Shown here one piece after another: positions 1 to 9,986 of a DNA stretch of 47,664 bases (its first letter is position 1; each line of letters opens with the position of its first letter). A model generated the notes under the pieces. The model made no database searches and was not told where the DNA came from. It saw only the letters and a list, made by a program, of their open reading frames with translations. A program made the position numbers and the translations under genes. Source of the stretch: Verrucomicrobiales bacterium (lineage in GTDB: Bacteria > Verrucomicrobiota > Verrucomicrobiia > Limisphaerales > UBA9464); the NCBI GenBank assembly GCA_027483345.1, contig JAIXUV010000137.1, positions 1 through 47,664 of the forward strand. The letters are read 5' to 3'.

Positions 1-690
1 CTCCCGACGGATCGCCTCGGCCAGATCCAACCGCAGGCGTTCCAAGGGGTCTTCCGGCGGCTGTTTCCGCAGCTCTTCCAGACGGTGGCGCAACGATTGG
101 ACCTCGCCGGACTGCTCCAGCAGGTCCTCGCGTTCCTGCTCCCGGTAGAAGGCCTCGATCGCGGCCAAGCCTTCCTCGATCGCCGCGATGGCCGCACCAT
201 GGCGTTTCCCAACCAGATGCGCCTCGCAGCGGGCCCGCGTCCGCATCATCAGCAACTGCGAGGTGAACTGGGTCAACCCCCAGGCGAGGTCGTCGCTTTC
301 GGCATGGGAATCCACGAACTCGAAGACTTCGAGGTTCCGCATGCAGTCCCGCTCCACGCCCTCGAAGTCCTGCAACTGGAAGAAGCAGATGTAGCGGTGA
401 TGATACTGGATGGCCTCCTGTTGCAGCCGAGCGCAGTCCTCGGCGCCCAGGTGAAACGGCTTTGCTCCTTCCTCAACCGTGGCGGCCGCCCGCTTTTTGA
501 ACACGTGGAACCACGATTCCTTGCCCAACGGCCGCTTTCCATCGGGACGCCCGTCCACATTCATCTGGAGGATACCAAGATCCACCCGCAATTGGACCTT
601 GTCCCCGTCCTTGGCCGTGAAGCGCCGCGCAATCACCTGGCCGGGCTTGTATTCCCACTCCTGTAGGAGCTCGGAAAGGTCGTAATTCAT
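1..690 (-). CDS. UvrB/UvrC-motif (UVR) domain-like protein, partial (C-terminus runs off the window)
   Basis: Reverse strand is open from ATG at 690 to position 1: MNYDLSELLQEWEYKPGQVIARRFTAKDGDKVQLRVDLGILQMNVDGRPDGKRPLGKESWFHVFKKR...; resembles the 'LGILQMxxxGRPDGxRP' proteins annotated with a UVR motif. Not in the ORF track because there is no stop inside the window. Confidence 0.7.
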   Translation of the reverse strand, partial: MNYDLSELLQEWEYKPGQVIARRFTAKDGDKVQLRVDLGILQMNVDGRPDGKRPLGKESWFHVFKKRAAATVEEGAKPFHLGAEDCARLQQEAIQYHHRYICFFQLQDFEGVERDCMRNLEVFEFVDSHAESDDLAWGLTQFTSQLLMMRTRARCEAHLVGKRHGAAIAAIEEGLAAIEAFYREQEREDLLEQSGEVQSLRHRLEELRKQPPEDPLERLRLDLAEAIRRE

Positions 691-915
691 GGGACGTCCA
701 CTATGGAAACCGACTTCCTCACCGTCAACGCGCCCTGCCGACAACTTGTTCGCATCCCCTTCGTCGGTTTTGGCGCCAGTCATGCGAGGACTTCCATTTC
801 ACGGATGTCACAGGCGATATGGCCTTGCGGCAATGGATCTGCTATTTGACCCCATCTCCGGGCTTCCTGCGCTTCCTGCAGGGATGAATCGGTTTCAATA
901 ATAACGTTAAACACG

Positions 916-3900
916 ATGAATTCCGTCAACCGGCGTCGAATTTCCCCCGTTCGACTCCTCGGCTTCTGGGCGTGGCTTTTGACCGCAACGGCACTGTATG
1001 GCGTGAATCCCACACCGACGTCGGCGGCAAAATCGTTGCCGGCGGTGGATTCCGATGCGGACGGACTTCCGGACATCGACGAGATCCGGTTCGGAAGCAA
1101 TCCATTCGTCGTCGATACCGATACCGACGGGGCCAACGACCTCGCGGAGTTCCAGGCGGGAACCAATCCGAGGGACAACAAGTCCTACCCGTTGTTTGCC
1201 GAGGGTGAGCGCGACCGACAGATCCTCACCGGCGATCTCCTTCGATTGAACCCGCTGATCCTGAGGCCTTTCAACCTCCTCACGAACATCACCTTCGAGA
1301 CCAACGACGCCACCGAGGCGGGTGGTGAACCCACCATCGTCACCAACACCGAGATCTCGACCAATTTCACCACCTTCCAGTGGTTCCGCGACGGTTTGCC
1401 CCTGGCCGGCGAGACCAATTCGACTTTGGTCCGTTTCGGCATGGACCGGTCCCAAGGTGGCCGGTATCGGCTGGAGGCCCGCTTGGAAGACAGCGCCCAA
1501 AACGGCCGCGGCATGCGTTGGGATGTGCTGGGGGTCCGCGAGATCCGCGCCTTGCGTCAGCCGGCCGGCTCGGTGGTCGGCTGGGGCCGGGAACTCGGCG
1601 CGCCCAGCGGACCGATTTCCGACGCCTTCCAGGTTTCCGCCGGATTCGTCCACTCCTACGCCATCCTGAGCGATGGCCGACTCCAGGGCTGGGGCACCAA
1701 CACCGCGGGCCAGTTGAGCACGCCGTCGGACCTCGGTCCGATCCTCTCCGTCGGCTCCGGCGCCGTCCACACGCTCGCCGTGCGCACCAATGGCCAGGTC
1801 GTCGCCTGGGGCAACAACCAGTACGGACAGACCAACGTTCCTCCGTTCCTCGCCCTGCAACGCGTGCTGGCCGTCGCCGCCGGCAATTTCCATTCCCTTG
1901 CCCTGTTGGCCGACGGCACCGTGGTGGCTTGGGGTGACAACTCCGCCGGACAATGCGAGGTGCCCCCGTCGTTGACCCGGGTCCTCGCCATCGCCGCCGG
2001 CGGCTCCCATTCCGTTGCCCTCACCTCCGATGGACGCGTCGTCTGCTGGGGTGGCAATGCCGTCGGTCAATCCACCGTTCCCGCCGGGTTGTCCGATGTC
2101 GCACGCATTGCCGCCGGTGGCAACCACACGCTCGCCCTGACCCGAACCGGTCGCGTCGTGGCCTGGGGCGATTCCTCCCAACGCCAGACTCGGGTGCCGG
2201 CTACCCTGCCTCCCGCCATCGCCATCGGTGCCGGCGCTTCTTCATCCTTTGCCGTCACCGCCGCAGGCCGCGTCGTCGCCTGGGGTCTGCCCGCCAACGC
2301 CGTCACCCCTCCCGCTTCCGCTACCAACGTCGTCGCGGTCTCCGCTGGCTTCCAGGCCGCCTACGCCATCGGTTCCCGCCCAGACCCCGATGCCGACGGT
2401 CTTGACGAGAGCTTCGAACGCTCCGTCGGTTCCGACCCAGCCCGCTTCGACTCCGATTCCGACGGACTGGAGGACGGCATCGAGGTCCGCCTGGGCCTGA
2501 ATCCGGTTCAGCCCGATTCGGACGAGGACGGCATCCCCGATCTCGCCGAGGTCGAGCAGAGCGCCGATTCCGATGGCGACGGACTGACGGACGCGGACGA
2601 GATCCGTCGCCGCCTGGATCCGTTCAACGCCGACACGGACGGCGACCGCGCGATCGACGGAGACGAAGTGGCCGCCGGCACCGATCCGCGCAACCCCGCC
2701 AGCTTCCCGCTGTTCCGCCTCGAGTCGAGGGGTCGCCAGCTGCTGAGCGGGGACTCGCTGGTGCTCCGCGCCGTGGACCTGCATCCGGCCGCGCCGCAGG
2801 TGATCGTAACCAATGTCATTCCCGGGGTGGTCGTCACCGATCCCGACACCGGCGAAACCACCACCAACGCCCCGACCGTGGTGATTTCGACGAATTCGCC
2901 GGCCGTGCCCGCCTCCGCCTTCCAGTGGTTCCGCGGAACCACCTCCCTCGGAGGTCAGACCAATCCCACGCTCGTGGTCCATCGGGTCACCACCGCCGAC
3001 TCGGGCGCCTACCGCCTGACGGCCTCTTCCGGCACGCACCGCCAGGAAAGCGCCACCCTCGATGTCCTGGTGCTGGCCGCCAGCAACCGTCCGCCGGCGT
3101 TCCGTCGCTCGGGCACGGTTGTCGCCTGGGGCGATGACACCCTCCGTCAGAGTTCGCCGCCTCCGGGCTTGACCGACGTGGTCCAGGTGGCCGCCGGACT
3201 CGGACATTCCCTCGCCCTGCGGCGCTCCGGTGAAGTGATCGCCTGGGGATCCAACGTGGAGGGCCAGGTCGCCGTCCCGACGAACCTCACCGGCGTGGTC
3301 TCGATCGCCGCGGGCGCCCTGCACTCCGTGGCCCTCACGGCGGACGGACAGGTCTTCTGTTGGGGCGACAATTCGCAGGTGCAATGCACCCCGCCCGAAG
3401 GCATGGCCGGAAAGCGGTTGGTCTCGATCGCCGCGGGTGCCCTGCACACGGTGGCGCTGGATGACACCGGCGTGGCGTGGTTCTGGGGCGACACCACCGG
3501 TGGACAAGGATCGATCGCCGGTCAGGCGGGCGTCCAGGTCTTTGCCGGACACAGGTCGTCCGCCCTCCTGCGCGCCTCGGGCCGGCTCGTCGTCAGCGGA
3601 AGCCCGTCCCAGCCGGACGTGCAGAACGCCGCCGCGGTGGCCTCCGGGACCGATTTCCATGTGAGCCTCCTCCGCAACGGCGGACTGCGGTCCAGCGGCG
3701 CCGCGAACGTGCCGGCCGACATCGGACCCGTGCTCGCCGTTGTGGCAGGCGAACGCTTCTGGGCCGCCCTCCGGGCCGATGGCTCGGTGCGTGTGGGCGG
3801 CGGCGACGGCCTGACCGTCACCAACGTCCCGTCCCAGGCCCGCTCGCTCGCCACCTTCGCCGCCGGCGGTCGGCACGTGCTGGCGGTCGTGGCCAATCCC

Positions 3901-5508
3901 GATTCCGATGACGACGGCCTCGACGTGGCCCAGGAGAACCAACTCGGTTCCGGCCTCTCGACCCTGGATTCCGACGCCGACGGCATCGAAGACGGCATCG
4001 AAGCCCGATTGGGAATCGATCCCGTGATGGCCGACACCGATGGCGACGGCCTGAGCGACTTCGAGGAGATCCTCAACGGACTTCCGCCCTTGGATCCCAG
4101 CCAGCGTCCCGATGGTCGCCTTGAACTGGGGCTTTCCGTCCGCTTGTCGGTGTTCTCCCTCGGAGGGGCCCCTTATCGCATCGAGAGCTCCACCGACGGC
4201 CTCGAGTGGACCAACCGGGTGGAGCGCACGCCGGCCTCGCCGGGCACCTGGACCGCCGACCTGCCGTTGACGCGTGCCGGCGAACAGTTCCGTGTCGTGA
4301 CCCCGGTGCGTCCGGTTCCGGGATTGGACGGCGAGCCGGTTCTTGGAACGGTCCGCGCCTGGGGTGAGAACACCTTTGGTCAGATCGAGGTTCCGATGGG
4401 GCTCTCCGGTGTGTCGGATCTGTCTGCCGGCACCTGGCACACCCTCGCGCGCTTGGCGGATGGCACCGTCCGCTCCTGGGGCAACAACGTCGAAGGCCAG
4501 GCCAGCGTGCCGGCCAACCTCGGATCCGTGGTCTCTGTCGCCGCCGGTGGCAGCCACTCGCTCGCCCTCCTGGAAAACGGGCAAGTCGTGGGCTGGGGAC
4601 GCAACCTCTCCGGTCAGGCTTCTCCCCCGACCTTCGCCGCACAAGTCCGAGCGATCGCAGCCGGCGGTGATTTCAGCATTGCTCTTCTGGAAGGTGGAAG
4701 CGTGCGGGCTTGGGGCGCGGATTTCCTGGGTCAAACCCAGGTTCCGGCCGGCCTCACTGACGTCGTCGCCGTGGCTGCCGGTTGGAGCCATGGCGTGGCC
4801 TTGAAGGCCGACGGCACCGTGGTCTGCTGGGGCAACAACATCCGCGGCCAATGCACAGTGCCGGGAGACCTTCCGAGGGTCGCCGCGGTCGCCGCCGGCG
4901 ATTCCCACACCGTGGCCCTCCTTGCCGACGGCACGGTCCGCGTCTGGGGTTCTTCGGAGGAAGGCCAAACCGCCATTCCTTCCGGCCTTGCCGGAGTCGT
5001 CGCCATCCGGGCCGGCTACAATCACACCGTGGTTCGGTTGAACGATGGCTCGCTCGTCACCTGGGGAGGCGCTTCCGCCAACCGACTGGCCCTTCCGGCC
5101 GGCGTCACGGGTCCCATCGCCTTCTCCGCCGGTGGTGCGCACACCGTGGTCGCGTTGCAGCCTTTGGATACCGATGGCGATGGCATCGACGATCGTGAGG
5201 AGATCCGGATCGGCAGCGATCCGGGGGTCGCCGACACCGATCAGGACGGCTTGGCCGACGGTCTGGAATTGGTCTTTGGCACCCCGCTGCGGACGCCGAC
5301 CGAGGCGCCGGATGGGCAATTGCAGATCCAGTCGTTCTTGCGGTTGGTCGCGTTGACCTTGGGCACCCGCCAGTACCAGCTCGAGTCGAGCGTCGACCTT
5401 GAGACGTGGTCCGCCGAAGGGGCGGCGATCACCGGGCAGAATCGCGAAACGGAATGGCTTCTGCCCGCGGCCGACACCGCCCGCTCCTACCGACTTCGTA
5501 GAGATTGA
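916..5508 (+). CDS. Large secreted protein with three RCC1-type propeller regions, TSP3-like Ca-binding repeats (DSDxDGLxDxxE) and Ig-like segments
   Basis: 1530 aa; N-terminal hydrophobic segment; repeated 'VVAWGxNxxGQxxVPxxL..VxAVAAGxxHSLAL' units; 'DTDGDGLSDFEE' repeats; 'FQWFRDGLPLAGETNSTL...GGRYRL' Ig-like segments. Confidence 0.85.
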   Translation: MNSVNRRRISPVRLLGFWAWLLTATALYGVNPTPTSAAKSLPAVDSDADGLPDIDEIRFGSNPFVVDTDTDGANDLAEFQAGTNPRDNKSYPLFAEGERDRQILTGDLLRLNPLILRPFNLLTNITFETNDATEAGGEPTIVTNTEISTNFTTFQWFRDGLPLAGETNSTLVRFGMDRSQGGRYRLEARLEDSAQNGRGMRWDVLGVREIRALRQPAGSVVGWGRELGAPSGPISDAFQVSAGFVHSYAILSDGRLQGWGTNTAGQLSTPSDLGPILSVGSGAVHTLAVRTNGQVVAWGNNQYGQTNVPPFLALQRVLAVAAGNFHSLALLADGTVVAWGDNSAGQCEVPPSLTRVLAIAAGGSHSVALTSDGRVVCWGGNAVGQSTVPAGLSDVARIAAGGNHTLALTRTGRVVAWGDSSQRQTRVPATLPPAIAIGAGASSSFAVTAAGRVVAWGLPANAVTPPASATNVVAVSAGFQAAYAIGSRPDPDADGLDESFERSVGSDPARFDSDSDGLEDGIEVRLGLNPVQPDSDEDGIPDLAEVEQSADSDGDGLTDADEIRRRLDPFNADTDGDRAIDGDEVAAGTDPRNPASFPLFRLESRGRQLLSGDSLVLRAVDLHPAAPQVIVTNVIPGVVVTDPDTGETTTNAPTVVISTNSPAVPASAFQWFRGTTSLGGQTNPTLVVHRVTTADSGAYRLTASSGTHRQESATLDVLVLAASNRPPAFRRSGTVVAWGDDTLRQSSPPPGLTDVVQVAAGLGHSLALRRSGEVIAWGSNVEGQVAVPTNLTGVVSIAAGALHSVALTADGQVFCWGDNSQVQCTPPEGMAGKRLVSIAAGALHTVALDDTGVAWFWGDTTGGQGSIAGQAGVQVFAGHRSSALLRASGRLVVSGSPSQPDVQNAAAVASGTDFHVSLLRNGGLRSSGAANVPADIGPVLAVVAGERFWAALRADGSVRVGGGDGLTVTNVPSQARSLATFAAGGRHVLAVVANPDSDDDGLDVAQENQLGSGLSTLDSDADGIEDGIEARLGIDPVMADTDGDGLSDFEEILNGLPPLDPSQRPDGRLELGLSVRLSVFSLGGAPYRIESSTDGLEWTNRVERTPASPGTWTADLPLTRAGEQFRVVTPVRPVPGLDGEPVLGTVRAWGENTFGQIEVPMGLSGVSDLSAGTWHTLARLADGTVRSWGNNVEGQASVPANLGSVVSVAAGGSHSLALLENGQVVGWGRNLSGQASPPTFAAQVRAIAAGGDFSIALLEGGSVRAWGADFLGQTQVPAGLTDVVAVAAGWSHGVALKADGTVVCWGNNIRGQCTVPGDLPRVAAVAAGDSHTVALLADGTVRVWGSSEEGQTAIPSGLAGVVAIRAGYNHTVVRLNDGSLVTWGGASANRLALPAGVTGPIAFSAGGAHTVVALQPLDTDGDGIDDREEIRIGSDPGVADTDQDGLADGLELVFGTPLRTPTEAPDGQLQIQSFLRLVALTLGTRQYQLESSVDLETWSAEGAAITGQNRETEWLLPAADTARSYRLRRD

Positions 5509-5529
5509 AAGGGAGGGTGCCAGGCTTCT

Positions 5530-5635
5530 GGCGTCCGGCGTCGGGACCCCGTGCCAAATGCATCAAGGCGCGGAGGAACGGGAAGGGAGTGACGGATTTT
5601 GCATGCCGACGCCGGACGCCCAACGCCCGACGCCT
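5530..5635. repeat. Inverted heptanucleotide repeat pair of the GACGCCY family
   Basis: GGCGTCCGGCGTCGG (5530-5544) is the exact reverse complement of CCGACGCCGGACGCC (5606-5620); the latter is part of GACGCCG-GACGCCC-AACGCCC-GACGCCT (5608-5635). Confidence 0.9.
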
Positions 5636-5834
5636 TTCCAACTTCCTGTACCCTTTTCCGGTACAAAATGAGATTGGCGAGCGCTTTGCTGTTGCCCGGC
5701 TGCGACTGGACGAAGTATTCGTTCAATCCGAACTGAACGTTCCGTTCGGTTCCCAATCTGTGCTGTTGGATGGACGCATCTGCGAACTGACCGGCACGAA
5801 GTGTCTCCGCCCCTTGGAAGCAGTTCCCCATTCT

Positions 5835-6326
5835 GTGTCCAAACCCCTCTCCAAGACCCGTTTGGAATTGATTGAGGCGGCGGGACGCCTAAGCCAACTG
5901 GTCGGTCGTCCCCGCACCATTGGGCAGATCTTCGGTCTTCTTTACCTCTCTCCCCGGGCATTGACCTTGGACGAGATCGCCGAGCTTTTGGAGATTTCGA
6001 AGGCCAGCGCCAGCACGGGAACCCGTCAGTTGTTGGCCCTTCATGCGGTCCGTCAGGTCTGGAAGCCCGGTGACCGCAAGGACTTCATCGAGGCCGAGCC
6101 CGAGTTGCGCGAAGTGATCCGGGGAGTCTATCAGCTCTTCTTCGCCCCGAAACTCACCAAGACCCGCGGCCGGATCGACCTTCTCCTGGAAACCCTGGAT
6201 GGAGACCGGAAGGCCGGAACCATCGACGACGAGGAGTACCGCTTTTGCCGCGACCGGTTGCTCCAGATGTCCAATCTTCAGGGCAAAGTCGAAAAGGTAC
6301 TACCCTTGGCTGAGAAGTTCCTGTGA
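5835..6326 (+). CDS. GbsR/MarR-family winged-helix transcriptional regulator
   Basis: 'GRLSQLVGRPRTIGQIFGLLYLSPRALTLDEIAELLEISKASASTGTRQLLALHAVRQVWKPGDRKDFIEAE' is GbsR-like. The ORF track starts at 5505, but conservation begins near a GTG at 5835. Confidence 0.8.
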   Translation: MSKPLSKTRLELIEAAGRLSQLVGRPRTIGQIFGLLYLSPRALTLDEIAELLEISKASASTGTRQLLALHAVRQVWKPGDRKDFIEAEPELREVIRGVYQLFFAPKLTKTRGRIDLLLETLDGDRKAGTIDDEEYRFCRDRLLQMSNLQGKVEKVLPLAEKFL

Positions 6327-6336
6327 TTCGGGGTGG

Positions 6337-6418
6337 CCACGCCTGCCAAGGCGTGGGTCGCCGATCAAACATTTCCGAAGCCCATCTAGGGTCGCCGATC
6401 CTCACCTAGGCAGGTGAG
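6337..6418. repeat. Two small hairpins separated by a 12-bp direct repeat, between the GbsR-like and EpsI-like genes
   Basis: CCACGCCT-gcca-AGGCGTGG (6337-6356); CTCACCT-aggc-AGGTGAG (6401-6418); GGGTCGCCGATC at 6355-6366 and 6389-6400. Confidence 0.85.
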
Positions 6419-6462
6419 CCTACCCGAAGCCCTCCGCTCCGACCTCCCTGATCCAAAACCCC

Positions 6463-7206
6463 ATGCGCCCCTCGCTCTCCATCTGGTCGATGACCGCGTT
6501 GTTCGCGGCCGCGATTGTGGCGGCTTGGGCCTGGTTTTATGTTGGGGTGACGCCGCCGGAAAAGTCCTTTGTGTTGAAGGTCCGGGAGAATCTGCCGGGA
6601 TACCGCTTCACTGCCGTGCCCGTCGGGGAACAGGCAATCGAGACACTGGCGACCACCAACCTCGTCAACGGCCAATTCGAGGGTCCGGATCGTCAACGGT
6701 TTACCGTGTTTGCTGCCGATTGGGCGGCGAAGGGATCCAAGCAGATGAGCGTACTTGGCCATACGCCTGAGATCTGCTGGGTTGGTGCCGGTTTCCAGCT
6801 CACGTCGTTGGGGGAGCCGCCGTTCATGGAGGTGGCGTTCGGTCAGGAGAAACTGGCGCTCGAATGCCGGGTCTTTCGTACGCCGGACCAACGTTCGATC
6901 GAAATGGTCGTCTGGTGCTCCTTGGTCAGCGGACAACCGTTGGAGGAGGGCTTTCGTTTCCAGCCGAAGCGGAATGACAATGTCGATCCGCAGCTCGCAC
7001 AGGCCAGCACTGGCCGGGTTCGAGGCATGAACTCCCTGATCAAGGCTCTGGCCCGGCGCCAGCCCGGAGACGGTACCAAACAGTTCGTGCGGTTCTCCAC
7101 CCCGGTGGCCGGCGATTGGAAGGAGGCCTACCAGCGCCTCGAACGATTCGCCCACCAATGGTTGGAACTTGAAGTGCACCGTCCGCGGTCCGTGGCCAAG
7201 AATTGA
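6463..7206 (+). CDS. EpsI-like (exosortase-associated, DUF3485-like) protein
   Basis: N-terminal TM segment and '[13 protein letters not shown]' motif, matching the EpsI-type H-x-P-E-x-C-x-x-G-x-G/W signature. Confidence 0.6.
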   Translation: MRPSLSIWSMTALFAAAIVAAWAWFYVGVTPPEKSFVLKVRENLPGYRFTAVPVGEQAIETLATTNLVNGQFEGPDRQRFTVFAADWAAKGSKQMSVLGHTPEICWVGAGFQLTSLGEPPFMEVAFGQEKLALECRVFRTPDQRSIEMVVWCSLVSGQPLEEGFRFQPKRNDNVDPQLAQASTGRVRGMNSLIKALARRQPGDGTKQFVRFSTPVAGDWKEAYQRLERFAHQWLELEVHRPRSVAKN

Positions 7207-7225
7207 TCCACCGTTCGTTCAACCG

Positions 7226-8152
7226 ATGCTCCCCCACTCCAAGATCTACGTCGCCGGGCACAACGGCCTCGCTGGCAGCGCCATTTGGCGGGAACTTCAG
7301 CGCCAGGGTTTCACCCATCTCCTGGGTCGTCGTTCGTCTGAGCTCGACCTTGCTCAAACGGAAGCGGTGGATCGCTTCTTCGAAACGGAACGGCCTGAAT
7401 ACGTGTTCCTGGCGGCAGCCAAGGTCGGCGGCATCAAGGCCAACAACGATTTCCCCGGCGACTTCCTTTTCCGGAACCTTGCGATCCAGAACAACGTCAT
7501 CGATGCCGCCAGGCGTTTTGGTGTTCGCAAGCTGCTCTTCCTGGGCAGCTCCTGCATCTATCCCAAGCTCGCACCCCAGCCACTCAAGGAGGAATACCTC
7601 CTCACCGGCCCGCTGGAACCGACCAACGAGTGGTATGCCATCGCCAAGATCGCGGGCATCAAGCTCTGCCAAGCCTACCGGCGTCAGCATGGATGCGACT
7701 TCATTTCGGCCATGCCGACGAACCTCTATGGCCCCGGCGACAATTATGATACCGATGGCTCCCATGTGGTTCCCGGCCTGATCCGGCGTCTCCACGAGGC
7801 TAAGGTCGCTGATGCGCCTGTCGTCACCTGTTGGGGCACCGGGACCCCTCTCCGCGAGTTCCTCCATTCCGATGACCTGGGCCGGGCCTTGGTCTTCCTC
7901 ATGAGGAACTACTCCGAGGAACAGTTCATCAATGTTGGATCTGGGACCGACCTGCCGATCCGCGAACTGGCCGAGACGGTGGCCCGGGTGATCGGGTACC
8001 ACGGTGAAATCCGTTGGGACCCGACCAAGCCGGACGGAACCCCTCGCAAACTCATGGACAGTTCCCGGCTTCGTGCCCTCGGGTGGAGGCCTGAGGTCCC
8101 GTTCGAAGAGGGAATTGCCGGGGCGTATCAGGACTTTTTGGCTAGGCTCTGA
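7226..8152 (+). CDS. fcl: GDP-L-fucose synthase-like (GDP-4-keto-6-deoxymannose 3,5-epimerase/4-reductase)
   Basis: '[24 protein letters not shown]', '[35 protein letters not shown]', '[48 protein letters not shown]'. Start taken at ATG 7226. Confidence 0.95.
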   Translation: MLPHSKIYVAGHNGLAGSAIWRELQRQGFTHLLGRRSSELDLAQTEAVDRFFETERPEYVFLAAAKVGGIKANNDFPGDFLFRNLAIQNNVIDAARRFGVRKLLFLGSSCIYPKLAPQPLKEEYLLTGPLEPTNEWYAIAKIAGIKLCQAYRRQHGCDFISAMPTNLYGPGDNYDTDGSHVVPGLIRRLHEAKVADAPVVTCWGTGTPLREFLHSDDLGRALVFLMRNYSEEQFINVGSGTDLPIRELAETVARVIGYHGEIRWDPTKPDGTPRKLMDSSRLRALGWRPEVPFEEGIAGAYQDFLARL

Positions 8153-8241
8153 TGGTCGACGGCGAAATGCGGCGGGCCTTATGTGACCTCGCCAGCCTGA
8201 GTATCAATGGATTTGGTTATCTGATGTCGGACACCTGAATC

Positions 8242-8721
8242 ATGCTCCACGCTACCCTCTCCGATCCCGGCACCTGGATGCCATTGCTGGGGCATCACCG
8301 CGTCTGGAATCGCTCCATGGAGTGGCTCAAGGGCCTCACCCCCGAGACCCCGCTCGGCAACTACCATATCGACGGCCCCAAGTGGTACGCTTCGGTCCAG
8401 ACCTACCAGACAGTCGACCGTGCCGCTGCCCGCTTTGAGAGTCACGAGGAGTACATCGACATCCAGTACACGATCCAAGGCAGCGAGATCATCGACTGGA
8501 TGGATCGGGGCCAACTGGAGGCGGACGGAACCTTCTCCAACGATGTCCAGTTCTGGAAGGCGCCCTCGGATTCGGCCTCGTTCGCGTCGCTTCACCAGCT
8601 GCCGGGTCGGTTCGCCGTCTTCCTGCCGTCCGACGCCCACCGTCCCAAGGTTCGCGATCCCCACTCCACCTCCGTCCGAAAGGTCGTGATCAAGATCCAT
8701 CGGTCGTTCCTCGAGAGCTAG
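8242..8721 (+). CDS. YhcH/YjgK/YiaL family protein
   Basis: 'YHIDGPKWYASVQTYQTVDRAAARFESHEEYIDIQYTIQGSEIIDW' and 'FAVFLPSDAHRPKV' motifs. Confidence 0.88.
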   Translation: MLHATLSDPGTWMPLLGHHRVWNRSMEWLKGLTPETPLGNYHIDGPKWYASVQTYQTVDRAAARFESHEEYIDIQYTIQGSEIIDWMDRGQLEADGTFSNDVQFWKAPSDSASFASLHQLPGRFAVFLPSDAHRPKVRDPHSTSVRKVVIKIHRSFLES

Positions 8722-8771
8722 AATTTGAAGTCAACCGTCCGGCAAAGGTTTCCGAGCTTTCGGAATCACCT

Positions 8772-8842
8772 GATGTCCGACACCTGACGCCCATTTGTTC
8801 CCATGCCTTACCTCGACGCCCGACGCCCGACGCCTGACGCCC
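8772..8842 (+). repeat. GACGCCY heptanucleotide tracts around the hldD start
   Basis: GATGTCC-GACACCT-GACGCCC (8772-8792) and four perfect-phase heptamers GACGCCC-GACGCCC-GACGCCT-GACGCCC (8815-8842). Confidence 0.92.
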
Positions 8843-9816
8843 GAGTGGTTGTCACCGGCGCAGCCGGCTTCATCGGGAGTCAATTGCTCAGGGCACTCGT
8901 GGCACAACATGCCGTCTCCGATCTTTTGGCTGTCGATCACCCGCTGCACGATTCCCGCTCAAGGAACCTGGAGGTCGCTCCTGGTGTTCCGTTCCTCGAT
9001 CACCACCAGCTTTTGGCCGCCCTGGAGGCCGACATACTCCGGCCCTCGTTGATATTCCATCTGGGTGCCTGCAGCTCCACAACCGAGACCAACTGGGACT
9101 ACCTCGCCGACAACAATCTTCTCTATTCCCAGCGCCTCTGGAATTGGTGTGCCCAGAACAACGTCCGTTTCCTCTACGCTTCCAGTGCCGCCACCTACGG
9201 GGACGGCGAAAACGGATTCGACGACGCGGTTCCCTTGGAACGCCTTCGTCCCCTCAATCTCTACGGGAAGTCCAAGCACGACTTCGACCTGTGGGTTCAG
9301 GCACAGAACGCAGCCGGGGTCCCCGGACCCCGACAGTGCCTCGGCTTAAAGTTCTTCAACGTCTTCGGGCCTGGTGAGGCCCACAAGGGACGCATGGCTT
9401 CGATGGTGTTCCACGGCTATCGACAGATTCGCGCCAACGGGCGTGTGAACCTCTTCCAATCCCATCGAGAGGGCTTTGCCAACGGTGGTCAGCTCAGGGA
9501 TTTCATCTACGTGAAGGACGTCGTCCGGGTGATCCTCGCCTTCACTGCGCGACCTGAGGTCTCCGGACTCTTCAACCTGGGTACGGCCAAGGCCCACTCC
9601 TTTCGGGAACTGTTGGAGGCCACCTTCGACGCGATGGGACTCGAGCCGAAGATCGACTACGTCCCGATGCCCGAGGACCTGCGAGGGAAGTACCAGTACT
9701 TCACGGAGGCGACCATGGCTCGCACCCTCGCCGCCGGCATCCCCTACACCCCGACCCCGCTGGCGGAGGCCGTCTCCGATTACGTGACCTTCCTCAACGG
9801 AGAGCAGGGAGCGTAG
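8803..9816 (+). CDS. hldD: ADP-L-glycero-D-manno-heptose 6-epimerase
   Basis: '[18 protein letters not shown]', '[33 protein letters not shown]', '[12 protein letters not shown]', '[23 protein letters not shown]'. Alternative GTG start at 8845 would exclude the repeat-encoded N-terminus. Confidence 0.92.
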   Translation: MPYLDARRPTPDARVVVTGAAGFIGSQLLRALVAQHAVSDLLAVDHPLHDSRSRNLEVAPGVPFLDHHQLLAALEADILRPSLIFHLGACSSTTETNWDYLADNNLLYSQRLWNWCAQNNVRFLYASSAATYGDGENGFDDAVPLERLRPLNLYGKSKHDFDLWVQAQNAAGVPGPRQCLGLKFFNVFGPGEAHKGRMASMVFHGYRQIRANGRVNLFQSHREGFANGGQLRDFIYVKDVVRVILAFTARPEVSGLFNLGTAKAHSFRELLEATFDAMGLEPKIDYVPMPEDLRGKYQYFTEATMARTLAAGIPYTPTPLAEAVSDYVTFLNGEQGA

Positions 9817-9949
9817 GGCTCGGAGCAAAGAGTCCGATCACACTGAACCATACCCGGCTCGAGGCACGCTGCCGTGGGCTTCCCCCTCTTTTCGCCCGAA
9901 ACCCGTCACCAAATCCATTTCGGCACCCGGAGAACGGCGCGTCTTGCCT

Positions 9950-9970
9950 GACGCCTGACGCCCGACGCCT
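9950..9970 (+). repeat. GACGCCY heptanucleotide tract upstream of gmd
   Basis: GACGCCT-GACGCCC-GACGCCT, ending 16 nt before the gmd ATG. Confidence 0.92.
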
Positions 9971-9986
9971 GATACCCATAGAAATC

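Noticed and set aside
2242-5319. 1025-aa antisense ORF and similar long reverse ORFs (907-2181, 3522-4076) opposite the RCC1 protein
   Set aside because: Antisense shadow of a high-GC repetitive coding region; the plus frame shows clear conserved domains.
8815-8842. CRISPR-like repeats
   Set aside because: Contiguous 7-nt tandem units without spacers; a simple heptanucleotide repeat, not CRISPR.
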